A DNA stretch of 64,000 nt from an uncultured Pelagimonas sp. (GTDB lineage: Bacteria > Pseudomonadota > Alphaproteobacteria > Rhodobacterales > Rhodobacteraceae). The DNA lies in contig CANMPP010000001.1 of assembly GCA_947499735.1 (NCBI GenBank), positions 1,178,001-1,242,000 of the forward strand. Direction: 5' to 3'. The notes under the pieces are model-generated. The model was given only the letters and a program-made list of their open reading frames with translations, had not been told where the DNA came from and made no database searches. Shown here piece by piece: positions 9,277 to 19,017 of the stretch (position 1 is its first letter; each line of letters opens with the position of its first letter). The position numbers and the translations under genes were made by a program.

Positions 9277-10416
9277 ATGACAAAAACACTCACGGCTGCG
9301 CTGTCCTGTGCGACGGCGCTGACATGTTTGCCTTTGGCGGTTGCTGCAGGCGGCATTGAACGCACAACACAATCATCTCAGATTCTGTACGAAACTGGCA
9401 ATCATCTGGAATTTGCGCTTGGGTTCGCCAACCCACAGCTTTCTGGAACAGATGTCTTGGGAACATCCATTGATGATGTGGCCGACGGCTACTATCTGCC
9501 CAGTTTTGCGGTTAAATTTGACGTATCGGACAAGGTTGCACTCGCCTTGACCTATGATCGTCCTTTTGGCGCAGACATTGCCTATGGCGACGCATCTGCC
9601 CTACTTGGCGGAACATTTGCCACGGCAAGCACCAATAGCCTAACCGCATTGGCGAAATACCAATTCAATCAGAACTTTAGCGCCTTTGCAGGCCTTCGCG
9701 GGGTTCAAGCAGAAGGCCAAGTTGGCCTTTCAGGTGCTGCATATGGTGGCGTGAACGGATATGCGGTTGATTTAGAAAGCGATACTGGCTTTGGCTATGT
9801 CATCGGCGCGGCATATGAAGTACCAGATATCGCCCTGCGTGTTGCACTGACCTATAATTCCAAAGTCGACTTGACCATGGCGACGTCGGAAACGATCGAC
9901 GTTGCGGGTGTTGGAACCGTTCCTTTCTTAGGGGGAACCTCTGATACAGAGGTGACATTGCCGGAAAGCCTGACGCTGGATTTCCAGACAGGTGTTGCGC
10001 AAAATACGTTACTGTTTGGCTCAATCCGCCATGTTAAGCATTCCCAGTTCCGTCTGGATCCAGAAAATTTCGTCGGCGCAACGGGCGGTGGACTGATTGA
10101 TTTGGAGGACAGCACGACCTATCGTTTGGGCGTTGGTCATCGGTTCTCAGATGCGTTTGCCGCATCTATCTCCATTGCATATGAAGCGGAATCTGATGAC
10201 GATTTGGTATCCCCTTTGGCCCCCAGCAACGGGTTCAAGCAGATCGCTTTGGGGGGATCCTATAGCTTCAATGAAAAGACCACATTGTCAGCCGGCGTAT
10301 CTTACACACGGGTCGGCAATGCGCGTCCAGAAACTGGTACGCCAGACACAGCCCGCGCTGAATTCGAAGACAATGGCGTATTCGGGATCGGCATGAAGCT
10401 GGCCTATAAATTCTAA
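9277..10416 (+). CDS. FadL/OmpP1/TodX-family outer-membrane transport protein
   Basis: Outer-membrane beta-barrel of 379 residues expected to pass hydrophobic compounds such as fatty acids or hydrocarbons. A signal peptide of about 24 residues ends near AVAA, followed by GGIERTTQSSQILYE, the plug-like N-terminus of FadL proteins. The body is rich in alternating amphipathic strands, and the C-terminus KLAYKF ends in the aromatic residue required by the BAM machinery. It has its own upstream promoter candidate and downstream terminator, so it is probably monocistronic. The natural ligand is unknown. Confidence 0.88.
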   Translation: MTKTLTAALSCATALTCLPLAVAAGGIERTTQSSQILYETGNHLEFALGFANPQLSGTDVLGTSIDDVADGYYLPSFAVKFDVSDKVALALTYDRPFGADIAYGDASALLGGTFATASTNSLTALAKYQFNQNFSAFAGLRGVQAEGQVGLSGAAYGGVNGYAVDLESDTGFGYVIGAAYEVPDIALRVALTYNSKVDLTMATSETIDVAGVGTVPFLGGTSDTEVTLPESLTLDFQTGVAQNTLLFGSIRHVKHSQFRLDPENFVGATGGGLIDLEDSTTYRLGVGHRFSDAFAASISIAYEAESDDDLVSPLAPSNGFKQIALGGSYSFNEKTTLSAGVSYTRVGNARPETGTPDTARAEFEDNGVFGIGMKLAYKF

Positions 10417-10444
10417 GGCCAAGATAAGGCCCCTTACCTCAATT

Positions 10445-10480
10445 GAGGCGCGTCGCTTTTCAGCATGCGCCTCTTTTTTA
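10445..10480 (+). terminator. Intrinsic terminator after the FadL-type gene
   Basis: GAGGCGC and GCGCCTC arms enclose a short loop and are followed by a run of six T. It lies about 30 bases after the porin stop and upstream of the next gene on the same strand. Confidence 0.75.
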
Positions 10481-10563
10481 TTCTTCATTTGCCGCTGCAA
10501 CACGGCTTGGATTTGACCAACAGGCATATCCCGCGCTATCGAGGCGCAAAAAGGGACCTTTCC

Positions 10564-11421
10564 ATGATCTATTCCACATCTCAGGATTGGCGCGCTGCGG
10601 CGTCCAAACGCGTCGTCATCTTTGCGATGTCGGGTCTGGGAAAAACCTATCTTTCCAATATGTTGCGCGACAGTGGTTCGTGGTTTCACTATTCGGTCGA
10701 TTACCGCATTGGCACCCGCTATATGGGCGAATATATCGAAGACAATGCCAAGCGCGAAGCGATGAAAGTGCCGTTTTTGCGCGAATTGCTGATGTCGGAT
10801 TCCATATTCATTGGCTCTAACATCTCTTTTGAAAACTTAGCCCCGGTCTCAACCTATCTGGGCAAACCGGGTGACCCTGATAAAGGTGGATTGCCTTTTG
10901 AAGAATATCAGCGCCGCCAAGATCAGTTCAAAGGCGCAGAAACCCGCGCTCTTTTAGACACCCCCTATTTCGCAGAACGGGCACAGGATCTGTATGGATA
11001 TCCCAACTTTGTCTGTGACACGGGCGGATCCATTTGCGAATGGGTTGACCCAAACGATCCCAGAGATCCAATTCTGAAAACCCTATCAGACATGGCCCTT
11101 ATGCTGTGGATCAAAGGGGATGATAGCCATATCGAAGACCTGATTGCACGATTTGACAAAGCGCCCAAGCCAATGTCCTACCAGCCGCAATTTTTGTTGG
11201 CCCAATGGCAGGCCTATCTCGAAGAATTTGCGATTGCCCCCAGCAAGGTCGACCCAGATGCGTTTATTCGCTGGACATATGCCAAGGCGCTGGCCCATCG
11301 CCAACCGCTCTATGACGCTATGGCAAAAAACTGGGGCATCACAATTGATGCGGCGAATATGGTCACTGTCAGGGATGCGCAGGATTTTGAGGATGTGATC
11401 GCCGCGGCTTTGCCAGCCTGA
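10564..11421 (+). CDS. P-loop NTPase-like protein of unknown role
   Basis: Soluble protein of 285 residues with an early nucleotide-binding loop, AMSGLGKTYLS (about residues 19-29), consistent with a Walker A motif. The rest includes GGSICEWVDPNDPRDP and a helical C-terminal half. It resembles kinase-like P-loop proteins annotated simply as ATPases in Rhodobacterales. The ATG at 10564 follows AAAAAGGGACC, a good ribosome site; a longer in-frame start at 10465 would run into the preceding terminator. It precedes metA by about 160 bases. I do not recognise a function. Confidence 0.6.
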   Translation: MIYSTSQDWRAAASKRVVIFAMSGLGKTYLSNMLRDSGSWFHYSVDYRIGTRYMGEYIEDNAKREAMKVPFLRELLMSDSIFIGSNISFENLAPVSTYLGKPGDPDKGGLPFEEYQRRQDQFKGAETRALLDTPYFAERAQDLYGYPNFVCDTGGSICEWVDPNDPRDPILKTLSDMALMLWIKGDDSHIEDLIARFDKAPKPMSYQPQFLLAQWQAYLEEFAIAPSKVDPDAFIRWTYAKALAHRQPLYDAMAKNWGITIDAANMVTVRDAQDFEDVIAAALPA

Positions 11422-11579
11422 GCGACACAGTTCGCTTTCACACCACGGCTTAACTAAAAGTTGAACCCTCATTGCGTGGCGTTAAACCCTGTTTGGCTCT
11501 GCAACCGCTTGTTCCATAGGCTATCATACCTTATGTGTCCGTCACTTGGTCAAAAACCCCATTACTACAGGAAAATCTG

Positions 11580-12524
11580 ATGCCTATTAAACTGCCCTCC
11601 ACCCTGCCCGCTTTCGCCGAATTGTCGCGCGAAGGTGTGATGGTGATGGCAGATGAATTGGCTGAAAAACAGGATATCCGACCACTGCGCATTGCGTTGC
11701 TTAACCTGATGCCAAAGAAAATCACGACAGAGACGCAATTTGCCAGATTGATTGGCGCGTCCCCTTTGCAGGTTGAATTTTCTTTGATCCGGATGAGCGA
11801 GCACGAAACACGCAACACATCCGCCCTTCATATGGAAGCTTTCTATCGCACCTTTCGCGAGGTCAAAGAGACGGGCAAAAAATTCGACGGTCTGATCGTG
11901 ACCGGCGCGCCCATTGAGCATCTGGACTTTGACGATGTGACCTATTGGGACGAATTGCGCGAAATTTTTGAATGGACCCAAACCCATGTGCATTCCACAT
12001 TGGGCGTGTGTTGGGGCGGCATGGCGATGATCAATCATTTCCATGGCGTGAAAAAACACATTCTGGACGCCAAGGCATTTGGTTGTGTGCGACACGACAA
12101 TCTGGATCCGGCATCGCCGTATTTGCGTGGGTTTTCTGATGATATGGTTATGCCCGTATCCCGCTGGACAGAATTGCGTCGCTCAGAAATCGAGGATGCG
12201 GGGCTGAAAGTGTTGATCGATTCCGCCGAAACCGGACCCGCGCTGGTCGAAGATACGGCATGTCGGGCGCTCTATATCTTTAATCACTTCGAATATGACA
12301 GCGCGACGCTGAAGGAAGAATATGATCGGGATATCGCCGCAGGCAAACCGATTAACGTGCCCGATAACTACTATCCAAACAATGATCCCAGCCTACCGCC
12401 CAAGAACAGATGGCGCAGCCACGCGCATCTATTCTACAATAACTGGATCAATGAGATGTATTTAACGACCCCATTTGACGCATCCCGGATCGGAGAGTCC
12501 ATGACGGACCTTCGCGGCACATAA
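11580..12524 (+). CDS. metA: Homoserine O-acetyltransferase (MetA family)
   Basis: Acylates homoserine in methionine synthesis; 314 residues. The nucleophile is Cys144 in LGVCWGGMA, with HFEYD near the C-terminal third carrying catalytic His and Glu-type residues. Acyl-donor choice in this family follows one residue after TGAP: Glu (as in Bacillus cereus MetA) favours acetyl-CoA, Gly (as in E. coli) favours succinyl-CoA. Here the segment is [11 protein letters not shown], with Glu at 113, so acetyl-CoA is predicted. The start at 11580 matches the family N-terminus [11 protein letters not shown]; upstream in-frame codons are not conserved. A structured leader may precede it. Confidence 0.92.
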   Translation: MPIKLPSTLPAFAELSREGVMVMADELAEKQDIRPLRIALLNLMPKKITTETQFARLIGASPLQVEFSLIRMSEHETRNTSALHMEAFYRTFREVKETGKKFDGLIVTGAPIEHLDFDDVTYWDELREIFEWTQTHVHSTLGVCWGGMAMINHFHGVKKHILDAKAFGCVRHDNLDPASPYLRGFSDDMVMPVSRWTELRRSEIEDAGLKVLIDSAETGPALVEDTACRALYIFNHFEYDSATLKEEYDRDIAAGKPINVPDNYYPNNDPSLPPKNRWRSHAHLFYNNWINEMYLTTPFDASRIGESMTDLRGT

Positions 12525-12533
12525 GAGGTTGAT

Positions 12534-13478
12534 ATGCGTATCCTGTTGATCGGTCTTGGGGTGCTTGTGATCTTCGCATGTGTCACCCTATGGCGCGCCA
12601 CCAGGAATGAAGCGCAGGCAGAGGCCGATTACCCCGCTCTTGGGAATTTTGTCACCGTGGATGGCCAAGCCGTTCATTATGAACAGTTCGGTCAAGGACC
12701 GGATGTTGTGTTGATCCATGGCGCATCGGGAAATACGCGGGATTTGACCTTTGGCCTCGCGCCAGCGTTGCAAGACCGCTACCGGGTTACTGTCTTTGAT
12801 CGGCCTGGCCTAGGCTATAGCGATGCGGGCGAAGATCTATCAATCACGGGACAAGCGCGGGTTCTTACGCAAGCGGCCCAACAAATTGGGCTGACGCAAC
12901 CGATTGTTTTGGGCACATCTTATGGCGGATCCGTCGCCTTGGCATGGGCGTTGACACAGACTGATTTCATATCAAGCCTCGTGCTGGTCTCCGCCCCATC
13001 CCTGCCATGGGACACACCGCCCCCGAGAGTATATCAAATTAACACGCACCCTGTGCTTGGGCCTATATCACGGCCATTGATTAGCGCATGGGTTCCTTCA
13101 TCCTATGTCGCACAGGAAATCGAAAAGATTTTTGAACCTGATGCATCGCCAATCGGATATGCGGACTTTATCGGCGCTGGTTTGACGCTAAGGCGCCCCT
13201 CGCTTTACGCAAATGCCCTTCAGCGCGTGACATTGCGTGATGAAATCGAAGACATCGCGCAGCATTACGAACAACTGACCCTGCCCGTCCAATTGGTCCA
13301 CGGGACAAAAGACACGATCGTAGGTGCCAGCATTCATTCCATTCCTTTGGCGAAAACCTTGCCCAATGCCGAACTGACCTTGATTGAGGGTGCAGGCCAC
13401 ATGCCCCATCACACCCATCCCGACCTTATCGTCGACGCGGTCGATCGCGCCCTTGCCGCAACGGTGCGGACGCAATAG
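12534..13478 (+). CDS. Alpha/beta hydrolase with N-terminal membrane anchor
   Basis: Hydrolase of 314 residues with a hydrophobic N-terminal segment (about residues 2-20) that should act as a membrane anchor or uncleaved signal. The fold signature is clear: oxyanion HGASGN at 62-67, nucleophile Ser129 in GTSYGG (Thr replaces the usual His), Asp260 in HGTKD and His289 in GAGHMP. It begins nine bases after metA and is probably co-transcribed. The substrate is not predictable; a link to methionine synthesis is not implied. Confidence 0.82.
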   Translation: MRILLIGLGVLVIFACVTLWRATRNEAQAEADYPALGNFVTVDGQAVHYEQFGQGPDVVLIHGASGNTRDLTFGLAPALQDRYRVTVFDRPGLGYSDAGEDLSITGQARVLTQAAQQIGLTQPIVLGTSYGGSVALAWALTQTDFISSLVLVSAPSLPWDTPPPRVYQINTHPVLGPISRPLISAWVPSSYVAQEIEKIFEPDASPIGYADFIGAGLTLRRPSLYANALQRVTLRDEIEDIAQHYEQLTLPVQLVHGTKDTIVGASIHSIPLAKTLPNAELTLIEGAGHMPHHTHPDLIVDAVDRALAATVRTQ

Positions 13479-13548
13479 CCGCCTACCCGTTTGCAACTGC
13501 ACGGTTCAATGACCATATTGCCTACAAGATCACAGGAGTTCCGCGCAT

Positions 13549-14430
13549 ATGACTTTGCCTTTTGACGGTGCGATTTCCAAATTTTACCAGCAGGACACCC
13601 CGGACTCGATCCGTAATGCGATTTCCGGCGCCCAGAAGGACGAAATTCTGGATGGAACCTATCCTTATGCTGAGGAAATGAAACGCAAATCCTATGAAAA
13701 GGAGATGGCGAACCTGCAGATCGAATTGGTCAAAATGCAATCTTGGGCCAAATCAAGCGGTGCGCGCATAGCTGTCGTCTTTGAAGGCCGTGATGCGGCG
13801 GGAAAAGGCGGTACAATCAAACGGTTTCGCATGAACCTGAACCCGCGCGGCGCACGGGTTGTGGCCCTGTCAAAACCATCAGACGTCGAGGCAGGCCAGT
13901 GGTATTTCCAACGCTATGTCAATCACATGCCCACCCAAGGGGAAATCGTATTTTTTGACCGGTCGTGGTACAATCGCGGTGTCGTCGAAAAGGTCTTTGG
14001 TTTTTGTAGCGACACACAACGCAAACATTTCTTTTCACAAGTCAATGACTTTGAAAAAATGATGGTTGAGGACGGCATCCATCTGGTGAAATTCTGGCTA
14101 AATGTTGGACGCGCAGAACAGTTGCGCCGTTTTCTGTCACGTGAAAGCGATCCGCTAAAGCAATGGAAACTCAGCAATATTGACGTTGAAGGCCTCAAGC
14201 GGTGGGATGACTATTCTAAAGCAATTGAAGAGACATTAGACAAATCGCACAGCAAAGCAGCCCCTTGGACGATTGTGCGCACGGATGACAAAAAACGCGC
14301 GCGGCTAGAAGCCATCCGTCATGTTCTCAGCCAGCTGGATTATGACGAAAAAGATAAAGGCGTATTAGGTCAGGCTGATTCAGACATTATCGGCGGCCCG
14401 AAACTATGGGCAAAGTCCAGCAATGCCTAA
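13549..14430 (+). CDS. ppk2: Polyphosphate kinase 2 (PPK2)
   Basis: Transfers phosphate between polyphosphate and nucleotides in the cytoplasm; 293 residues, the size of single-domain class I PPK2. It has Walker [10 protein letters not shown] (80-88) and Walker [10 protein letters not shown] (135-143), then the lid region with [13 protein letters not shown]. The start follows CAGGAG at a good distance. Its last eight bases overlap the start of the next gene, a TetR regulator, which suggests coupled expression. Preference for ADP or GDP cannot be read from sequence. Confidence 0.93.
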   Translation: MTLPFDGAISKFYQQDTPDSIRNAISGAQKDEILDGTYPYAEEMKRKSYEKEMANLQIELVKMQSWAKSSGARIAVVFEGRDAAGKGGTIKRFRMNLNPRGARVVALSKPSDVEAGQWYFQRYVNHMPTQGEIVFFDRSWYNRGVVEKVFGFCSDTQRKHFFSQVNDFEKMMVEDGIHLVKFWLNVGRAEQLRRFLSRESDPLKQWKLSNIDVEGLKRWDDYSKAIEETLDKSHSKAAPWTIVRTDDKKRARLEAIRHVLSQLDYDEKDKGVLGQADSDIIGGPKLWAKSSNA

Positions 14431-15037
14431 GCGCGGTTATCACCACGGAAATCTGCGGCAGGCATTGGTTGAAGCCGCTTTGACCTTGATCGAGGAAAAG
14501 GGCCCGACTGGCTTTACCCTGTCCGAGGCGGCCAAAAAGGCAGATGTAACCCCCGCTGCGGTCTACCGCCATTTTGCGGGTCGCGAAGATCTAATTGCCG
14601 AAGCATCGCGCCAAGGATATGAAATTTTCGCAGATCTTATGCAGTTTGCATATGACAGCGGCCAGCCTTCCGCCCTAGCCGCTTTTGAAGCGACGGGACG
14701 CGCTTATTTGGCCTTTGCCCGCAAACATCCAGGCCACTACATAGCCATGTTCGAAAGCGGGATCAGCGTCAACCATTCACCCGAATTGGCCGCTGTCGCC
14801 ACAAAAGCGCGTAGTGTTCTAGAGAAAGCGGCCGAAGATCTGTCGCAACATATTCCGGCTGAAAAACGCCCCCCCCCAGCTATGTTTTCCGCCCATATCT
14901 GGGCGATGAGCCACGGTGTGGTCGAACTATTCGCCCGAAATTCCCCCGGCACAATGTCGCCTTTTCCTCCCGAGGATCTTTTAGAGACCGGTATTGGTGT
15001 GTATCTGCGGGGATTAGGATTATTGGATAAGGATTGA
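14423..15037 (+). CDS. TetR-family transcriptional regulator
   Basis: Regulator of 204 residues. The N-terminal TetR helix-turn-helix covers about residues 10-55, with [21 protein letters not shown] as the recognition part (written as adjoining pieces [13 protein letters not shown] and PAAVYRHF). The C-terminal half fits the WHG-type ligand-binding domain, with [13 protein letters not shown]. It overlaps the ppk2 stop by eight bases and lies three bases before the sulfotransferase gene, so the three are probably one transcript. Ligand and targets are unknown. Confidence 0.85.
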   Translation: MPKRGYHHGNLRQALVEAALTLIEEKGPTGFTLSEAAKKADVTPAAVYRHFAGREDLIAEASRQGYEIFADLMQFAYDSGQPSALAAFEATGRAYLAFARKHPGHYIAMFESGISVNHSPELAAVATKARSVLEKAAEDLSQHIPAEKRPPPAMFSAHIWAMSHGVVELFARNSPGTMSPFPPEDLLETGIGVYLRGLGLLDKD

Positions 15038-15040
15038 GCC

Positions 15041-15778
15041 ATGGTCAGTCGCAAAGTAAGACGCTGGGTTTTGCGCAATCACACCTACAATTTTGACATC
15101 TTGTTCGCCATGAGTTCTGTGGCTGTGTTTCCGACGCAAAAATTGATCTTCAATCGGATCAAAAAATGTGGAAACACGTCCGTCGTCACATTTCTGCACG
15201 AATTAGACGGTCAGTCCTCCCATGGCACAACTGATGAACTAAAAAGTCGACTGACGCATGTAAGACGCCTCAGCATGTGGCAAACCTTTAAATTTCCGAC
15301 ATATTATTCATTTGCGGTCATTCGCAATCCATATGGTCGGCTGTTATCGGGTTTTCTACATCGCATCGCACCGGGTCATATGGAAGAGTATCAAACTGTA
15401 CCCGGATTTGGTGAAAACACACCGGAAGGCTTTGAAAAATTTGTGGAATTTCTGGCCGATGGCAACCAATATTTTGACCGTCACTATTGGCCACAAACAG
15501 AGCTAATGTATCAATCCCCAAGTCGCTTTAATCGTTTGGTGCGGCTCGAGTATCTCGTTTCGGACATGCGAGATCTATTAAAGGATATTGGGCAGCCAGA
15601 GGAACTGGCCCAAAAGCTGGCGAAACCGCATCAGATCGAACAAGACGAAAAGCACAAGATTACAAACGCCAATCGCCAGCTGAAAGCGTTCTACAACGAC
15701 CGTATAATTCAGCTGACCGAGCAACTATACGCATCAGACTTTTCTCAATTGCCTGTAGAAAAAATCGACCTGACCTAA
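15041..15778 (+). CDS. Sulfotransferase family 2 protein
   Basis: Protein of 245 residues of the carbohydrate sulfotransferase type. The 5'-phosphosulfate loop is NRIKKCGNTSV (about 38-48) after the typical KLIF strand, and the 3'-phosphate-binding segment is FAVIRNPYGRLLSGF (about 88-102). It would move sulfate from PAPS to an unknown sugar, lipid or small-molecule acceptor. It is last in the ppk2-tetR run and is followed by a strong terminator shared with rpsI. Confidence 0.75.
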   Translation: MVSRKVRRWVLRNHTYNFDILFAMSSVAVFPTQKLIFNRIKKCGNTSVVTFLHELDGQSSHGTTDELKSRLTHVRRLSMWQTFKFPTYYSFAVIRNPYGRLLSGFLHRIAPGHMEEYQTVPGFGENTPEGFEKFVEFLADGNQYFDRHYWPQTELMYQSPSRFNRLVRLEYLVSDMRDLLKDIGQPEELAQKLAKPHQIEQDEKHKITNANRQLKAFYNDRIIQLTEQLYASDFSQLPVEKIDLT

Positions 15779-15793
15779 AGTATTCCAGCAGTC

Positions 15794-15834
15794 AAAAAAA
15801 ACGCCGCAGTTGAAACACTGCGGCGTTTTTTTTA
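15794..15834. terminator. Bidirectional terminator between sulfotransferase gene and rpsI
   Basis: ACGCCGCAGT and ACTGCGGCGT form a near-perfect stem with a short loop (TGAAAC region). A run of A precedes and a run of T follows, so it can stop transcripts from both converging genes. Confidence 0.85.
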
Positions 15835-15852
15835 TTCGTTTTAAAACAGCGA

Positions 15853-16362
15853 TTAACGCTTGGAGAACTGGAAGCTACGACGCGCTTTGCGCTTACCGTA
15901 TTTCTTACGTTCAACAACACGGCTGTCGCGTGTCAGGAAGCCTGCCGCTTTCAGTGCGCCGCGCAACTCTGGGTTATACAGTTGCAGGGCTTTTGAAATG
16001 CCGTGCTTAACCGCGCCCGCTTGACCAGACAGGCCGCCACCGGAAATCGTCGCTTTTACGTCGAATTCACCTTCAACGCCTGCAACTTCGAATGGCTGGC
16101 GCAGGATCATTTGCAGAACCGGACGCGCGAAGTATTTCGTGTAATCGATATACTCGCCTTTGTTGTTGCGGATCAGGAACTTGCCGGAACCCGGTTTGAT
16201 CCAAACGCGTGCAACAGCGTCTTTACGTTTGCCCGTCGCATAGGAACGGCCAAGCGCGTCACGCACTGGCTCACGAGGAGCGGCGATTTCTACTGCTTCA
16301 GCTGGGGCATCAACACCCGCAACCTCGGCCAAGTCTTCCAAAGAATTGATCTGATCAGCCAT
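15853..16362 (-). CDS. rpsI: 30S ribosomal protein S9
   Basis: Ribosomal protein of 169 residues with an acidic alanine-rich N-terminal extension of about 35 residues, common in alphaproteobacteria. The core begins at [14 protein letters not shown], and the tail [17 protein letters not shown] reaches the P-site tRNA. It follows rplM by two bases on the same strand, the universal L13-S9 pair. Confidence 0.97.
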   Translation of the reverse strand: MADQINSLEDLAEVAGVDAPAEAVEIAAPREPVRDALGRSYATGKRKDAVARVWIKPGSGKFLIRNNKGEYIDYTKYFARPVLQMILRQPFEVAGVEGEFDVKATISGGGLSGQAGAVKHGISKALQLYNPELRGALKAAGFLTRDSRVVERKKYGKRKARRSFQFSKR

Positions 16363-16364
16363 GA

Positions 16365-16823
16365 TTATACCCGGGTGTTTTTCTTGTTTTTCGACTTAAC
16401 GTCGATAACTTCTGGTGACTGTGCGTCGTGGCCGTGCTCTGTGCCAGCGTAGACACGCAGGTTTGTCAGCTGCTTGCGGCTCAGACGGTTGCCTGGCAGC
16501 ATGCGCTTAACCGCTTGGAACACAACGCGCTCAGGATGCGCGCCTTCCAGGATTTGAGCCTTTGTACGGGACTTGATGCCACCTGGGTGACCTGTGTGCC
16601 AGTAAAAGTTCTCTTCACGCTTTTTACCAGTCAACTGGACTTTGTCCGCGTTGATGATGATGACATTGTCACCCATATCCATGTTAGGCGTGAAAGTTGC
16701 TTTATGCTTGCCGCGAAGGCGCATGGCAACAATCGATGCAAGACGGCCCAGAACAACGCCTTCAGCGTCGATCAGGATCCATTTTTTGTCGATATCTGCC
16801 GGAGTTGCAGAGAAGGTTTTCAT
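16365..16823 (-). CDS. rplM: 50S ribosomal protein L13
   Basis: Ribosomal protein of 152 residues with the conserved [16 protein letters not shown] near the start and [15 protein letters not shown] in the C-terminal half. The start at 16823 gives [11 protein letters not shown], the usual alphaproteobacterial N-terminus; a longer in-frame start at 16856 is not conserved. First gene of the rplM-rpsI operon. Confidence 0.97.
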   Translation of the reverse strand: MKTFSATPADIDKKWILIDAEGVVLGRLASIVAMRLRGKHKATFTPNMDMGDNVIIINADKVQLTGKKREENFYWHTGHPGGIKSRTKAQILEGAHPERVVFQAVKRMLPGNRLSRKQLTNLRVYAGTEHGHDAQSPEVIDVKSKNKKNTRV

Positions 16824-16953
16824 GATACGTCCTAAAGTGAGGAAGACCGCCCCCATATGGAACGGCCCCGTAAAAACTGATTGGGGCGTTATACAGGGGA
16901 TAAAAACTCAGTCAACACACGATCTTTCATTTTTATATAGCAAATTCAATGGC

Positions 16954-17520
16954 TTAAAAATATGGTATTATTATACCCCAATTATTTAACCCATTTTCCC
17001 GCTCAATCCCCCAAAGTTGATAGGGAACATCCCCTCCCAGAAAGCCGGGAACCTTTTTCACAAACACAGCGCCAATTTTTGCAGCCGCTTTTTGCGACCT
17101 TAGGTTCGTGGCTGCGATTTCCAGATAGACCGTATCAAATTGTTCAAACGCTGCCGCAAACATCAGGGATTTTATGGCGCGATTGGTTACCCCGCCCCAA
17201 TGGTCACGAATAAGAAAGGTAAACCCAATCGCACATGCACCGGGCATCGAAGACGCTTCGTAAAAGCGCGAACACCCGATGACACGTCCCGTCGCGCGCT
17301 CGCTTATCAGCTCCGTGCCTCCGGCCATCAAATATGTATCAAACAATTTGCGAAACTGCGCATATTCACCACGATCAGGTGATGGATGCCCGACCCAAAT
17401 CAAAGGGTCGGATGCCGCGTTATGCAGTTCGTCGAAATCTTCGCCCCGTAAAGCGCGCAGATCAAAGGAAGCGTCCGATAAAGACGGCGCCGTTTCAAAC
17501 AAATCAGGCGTGCTATCCAT
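16954..17520 (-). CDS. GNAT-family N-acetyltransferase
   Basis: Protein of 188 residues of the RimJ/RimL-like group. The fold is visible as LRALRGEDFDELHN, then GCSRFYEA, the acetyl-CoA loop region RDHWGGVTNRAIKSLM, and a terminal strand with NLRSQKAAAKIGAVF. Its ATG overlaps the stop of the upstream MocR regulator as TAATG, so translation is coupled. Such pairs sometimes reflect modification of an amine handled by the regulator, but the substrate is unknown. Confidence 0.82.
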   Translation of the reverse strand: MDSTPDLFETAPSLSDASFDLRALRGEDFDELHNAASDPLIWVGHPSPDRGEYAQFRKLFDTYLMAGGTELISERATGRVIGCSRFYEASSMPGACAIGFTFLIRDHWGGVTNRAIKSLMFAAAFEQFDTVYLEIAATNLRSQKAAAKIGAVFVKKVPGFLGGDVPYQLWGIERENGLNNWGIIIPYF

Positions 17521-18944
17521 TACACCACCATATCTTCGGGCGGATTTTCCAAAAGATGCCGCAAGCGTTGCATTGCAGCGCTAAAGCTATCCAAAGAAAT
17601 TTGACCATTGACCGAAATACGCACCGCATGGGGCGCATGGTCGTCTCGGCCTGCAAATTCTTCAGCCGTTCTAATATGAACACCCTTAGATTCCGCCGCC
17701 TGTGCAAAGGCACTGCCACGCCAGCCCTCTGGCAATTTAAGCCAGAGAAACGGCACATCTTCATGCCAGGTCAGTTCAAAGCGCCCCAATTCATTTACAG
17801 CAATGCGCACATATTGCGCAAAGATTGAACGGACCTCGGCCACCATCTGATATAAATCAGGTCGGCTTAGCAAATCCTGTGTCACATCCGCCAAAGGTCG
17901 CGCCAGCCCAAAGAAACTATGCTCTGCCGTGCGTCGCATCGCCTGCGCCCGACCGCGCGGGGCAACCAGGAAACCAACACGCAACGCAGGCGAAACCGTT
18001 TTGGAAATTGAGGACACATGCCAGCCCAATTCAGGTGCCAAAGCCCGATAGCTGGGCCCTTGTGCCATTCCTGACATGCGATAGCAGTCGTCTTCCAAAA
18101 TATAGAGGTTATGTTTAGCGGCAACTTTCGCGATCACTTCGCGCCGCTCAATCGGTGTTACAATCCCCGTTGGGTTGTGAACTTCTGGACAGGTGCACAG
18201 GACCTGCGCTTCGTTCTGACGACAAATGCGATCCAACGCATCTGGGATAATCCCATATTTATCCATCGGAACACTAAGTGTATCAGCACGCATAATTTGC
18301 GCTGCACGACGAAACCCTGGATAACAGAGCTCCTCCACCAAAACAGTTGGCTTTCGCCCCCGCAACACGGTTTGCAAAACAACCATGACGCCGCTCTGCC
18401 CGCCATGGATCAGGATCAGGTCTTCTTCGCTGACCGGCCCTAAATGTGTGCCCTCCAGCCAACGCAGAACGCTTTCGCGCACGGGGCGATATGCAGCGCG
18501 TGATGGGTAATTCAAATAGGCCTGAGGGTTTTCAATATTGGACAGGCGCGAAAACGCATCTTGTATCATCGCCACCTGACCGACATCAGGCACTTTTGGC
18601 GAAAACAGCGATACAAGATCTGTTTCCTCGGCGACATGGTGGCGATTCCAAGACACTTCGCGCTGATCCAGCCGTGCCAAACGCTCTGAGGCGGTGCGCT
18701 CTTCAGCCACAAATGTACCACGCCCGACCTCGGCAATGAGACTGCCCTCATCGGTCAGGACAGTATAGGCGCGCGCCACTGTTCCAGGCGTAATTTTCAA
18801 TTGCCACGCCAAATCTCGCACAGGAGGCAGTTTAGAACCGGCCTCTAACGTTCCATCTTTAATAGATTTTCTTATGGCTTCTGCAAGCGAGCGGTATTTT
18901 GGCCCAGCTTGGCATGTCTCATAATGATCTGTGATTGTATCCAT
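17520..18944 (-). CDS. MocR-type regulator (GntR helix-turn-helix fused to aminotransferase fold)
   Basis: PLP-dependent transcriptional regulator of 474 residues. A GntR winged helix at about 15-80 contains KLPPVRDLAWQLKITPGTV. An aminotransferase class I-like domain follows, with the PLP Lys in SSISKTVSPALRVGF and the CPEVHNPTG segment. MocR proteins usually regulate a divergent gene and themselves. Here the divergent gene is a DUF1127 peptide, and two direct repeats lie between the starts. The start at 18944 keeps these repeats outside the gene; an in-frame start at 18998 would place one inside it. It is followed in overlap by the acetyltransferase gene. Confidence 0.87.
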   Translation of the reverse strand: MDTITDHYETCQAGPKYRSLAEAIRKSIKDGTLEAGSKLPPVRDLAWQLKITPGTVARAYTVLTDEGSLIAEVGRGTFVAEERTASERLARLDQREVSWNRHHVAEETDLVSLFSPKVPDVGQVAMIQDAFSRLSNIENPQAYLNYPSRAAYRPVRESVLRWLEGTHLGPVSEEDLILIHGGQSGVMVVLQTVLRGRKPTVLVEELCYPGFRRAAQIMRADTLSVPMDKYGIIPDALDRICRQNEAQVLCTCPEVHNPTGIVTPIERREVIAKVAAKHNLYILEDDCYRMSGMAQGPSYRALAPELGWHVSSISKTVSPALRVGFLVAPRGRAQAMRRTAEHSFFGLARPLADVTQDLLSRPDLYQMVAEVRSIFAQYVRIAVNELGRFELTWHEDVPFLWLKLPEGWRGSAFAQAAESKGVHIRTAEEFAGRDDHAPHAVRISVNGQISLDSFSAAMQRLRHLLENPPEDMVV

Positions 18945-18987
18945 AACAATATTTCCATCGACTCGGCCAACGCGCCGCTGTATCACT

Positions 18988-19017
18988 ATTTGTACCAATT
19001 CTTTGGAATTTGTGTCA
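18988..19017. promoter_or_regulatory. Paired direct repeats, candidate MocR operator
   Basis: ATTTGTACCA (18988-18997) and ATTTGTGTCA (19008-19017) are direct repeats exactly 20 bases apart start to start, placing them on nearly the same helix face. They lie in the 96-base gap between the MocR start and the divergent DUF1127 start. MocR regulators of the GabR type are known to bind direct repeats in such gaps. The match was found by eye. Confidence 0.55.

Noticed and set aside
11470-11520. SAM-II riboswitch before metA
   Set aside because: Some pieces resemble it, but the conserved GATTT block and pseudoknot pairing could not be matched by eye, so it is listed only as a finding to test.
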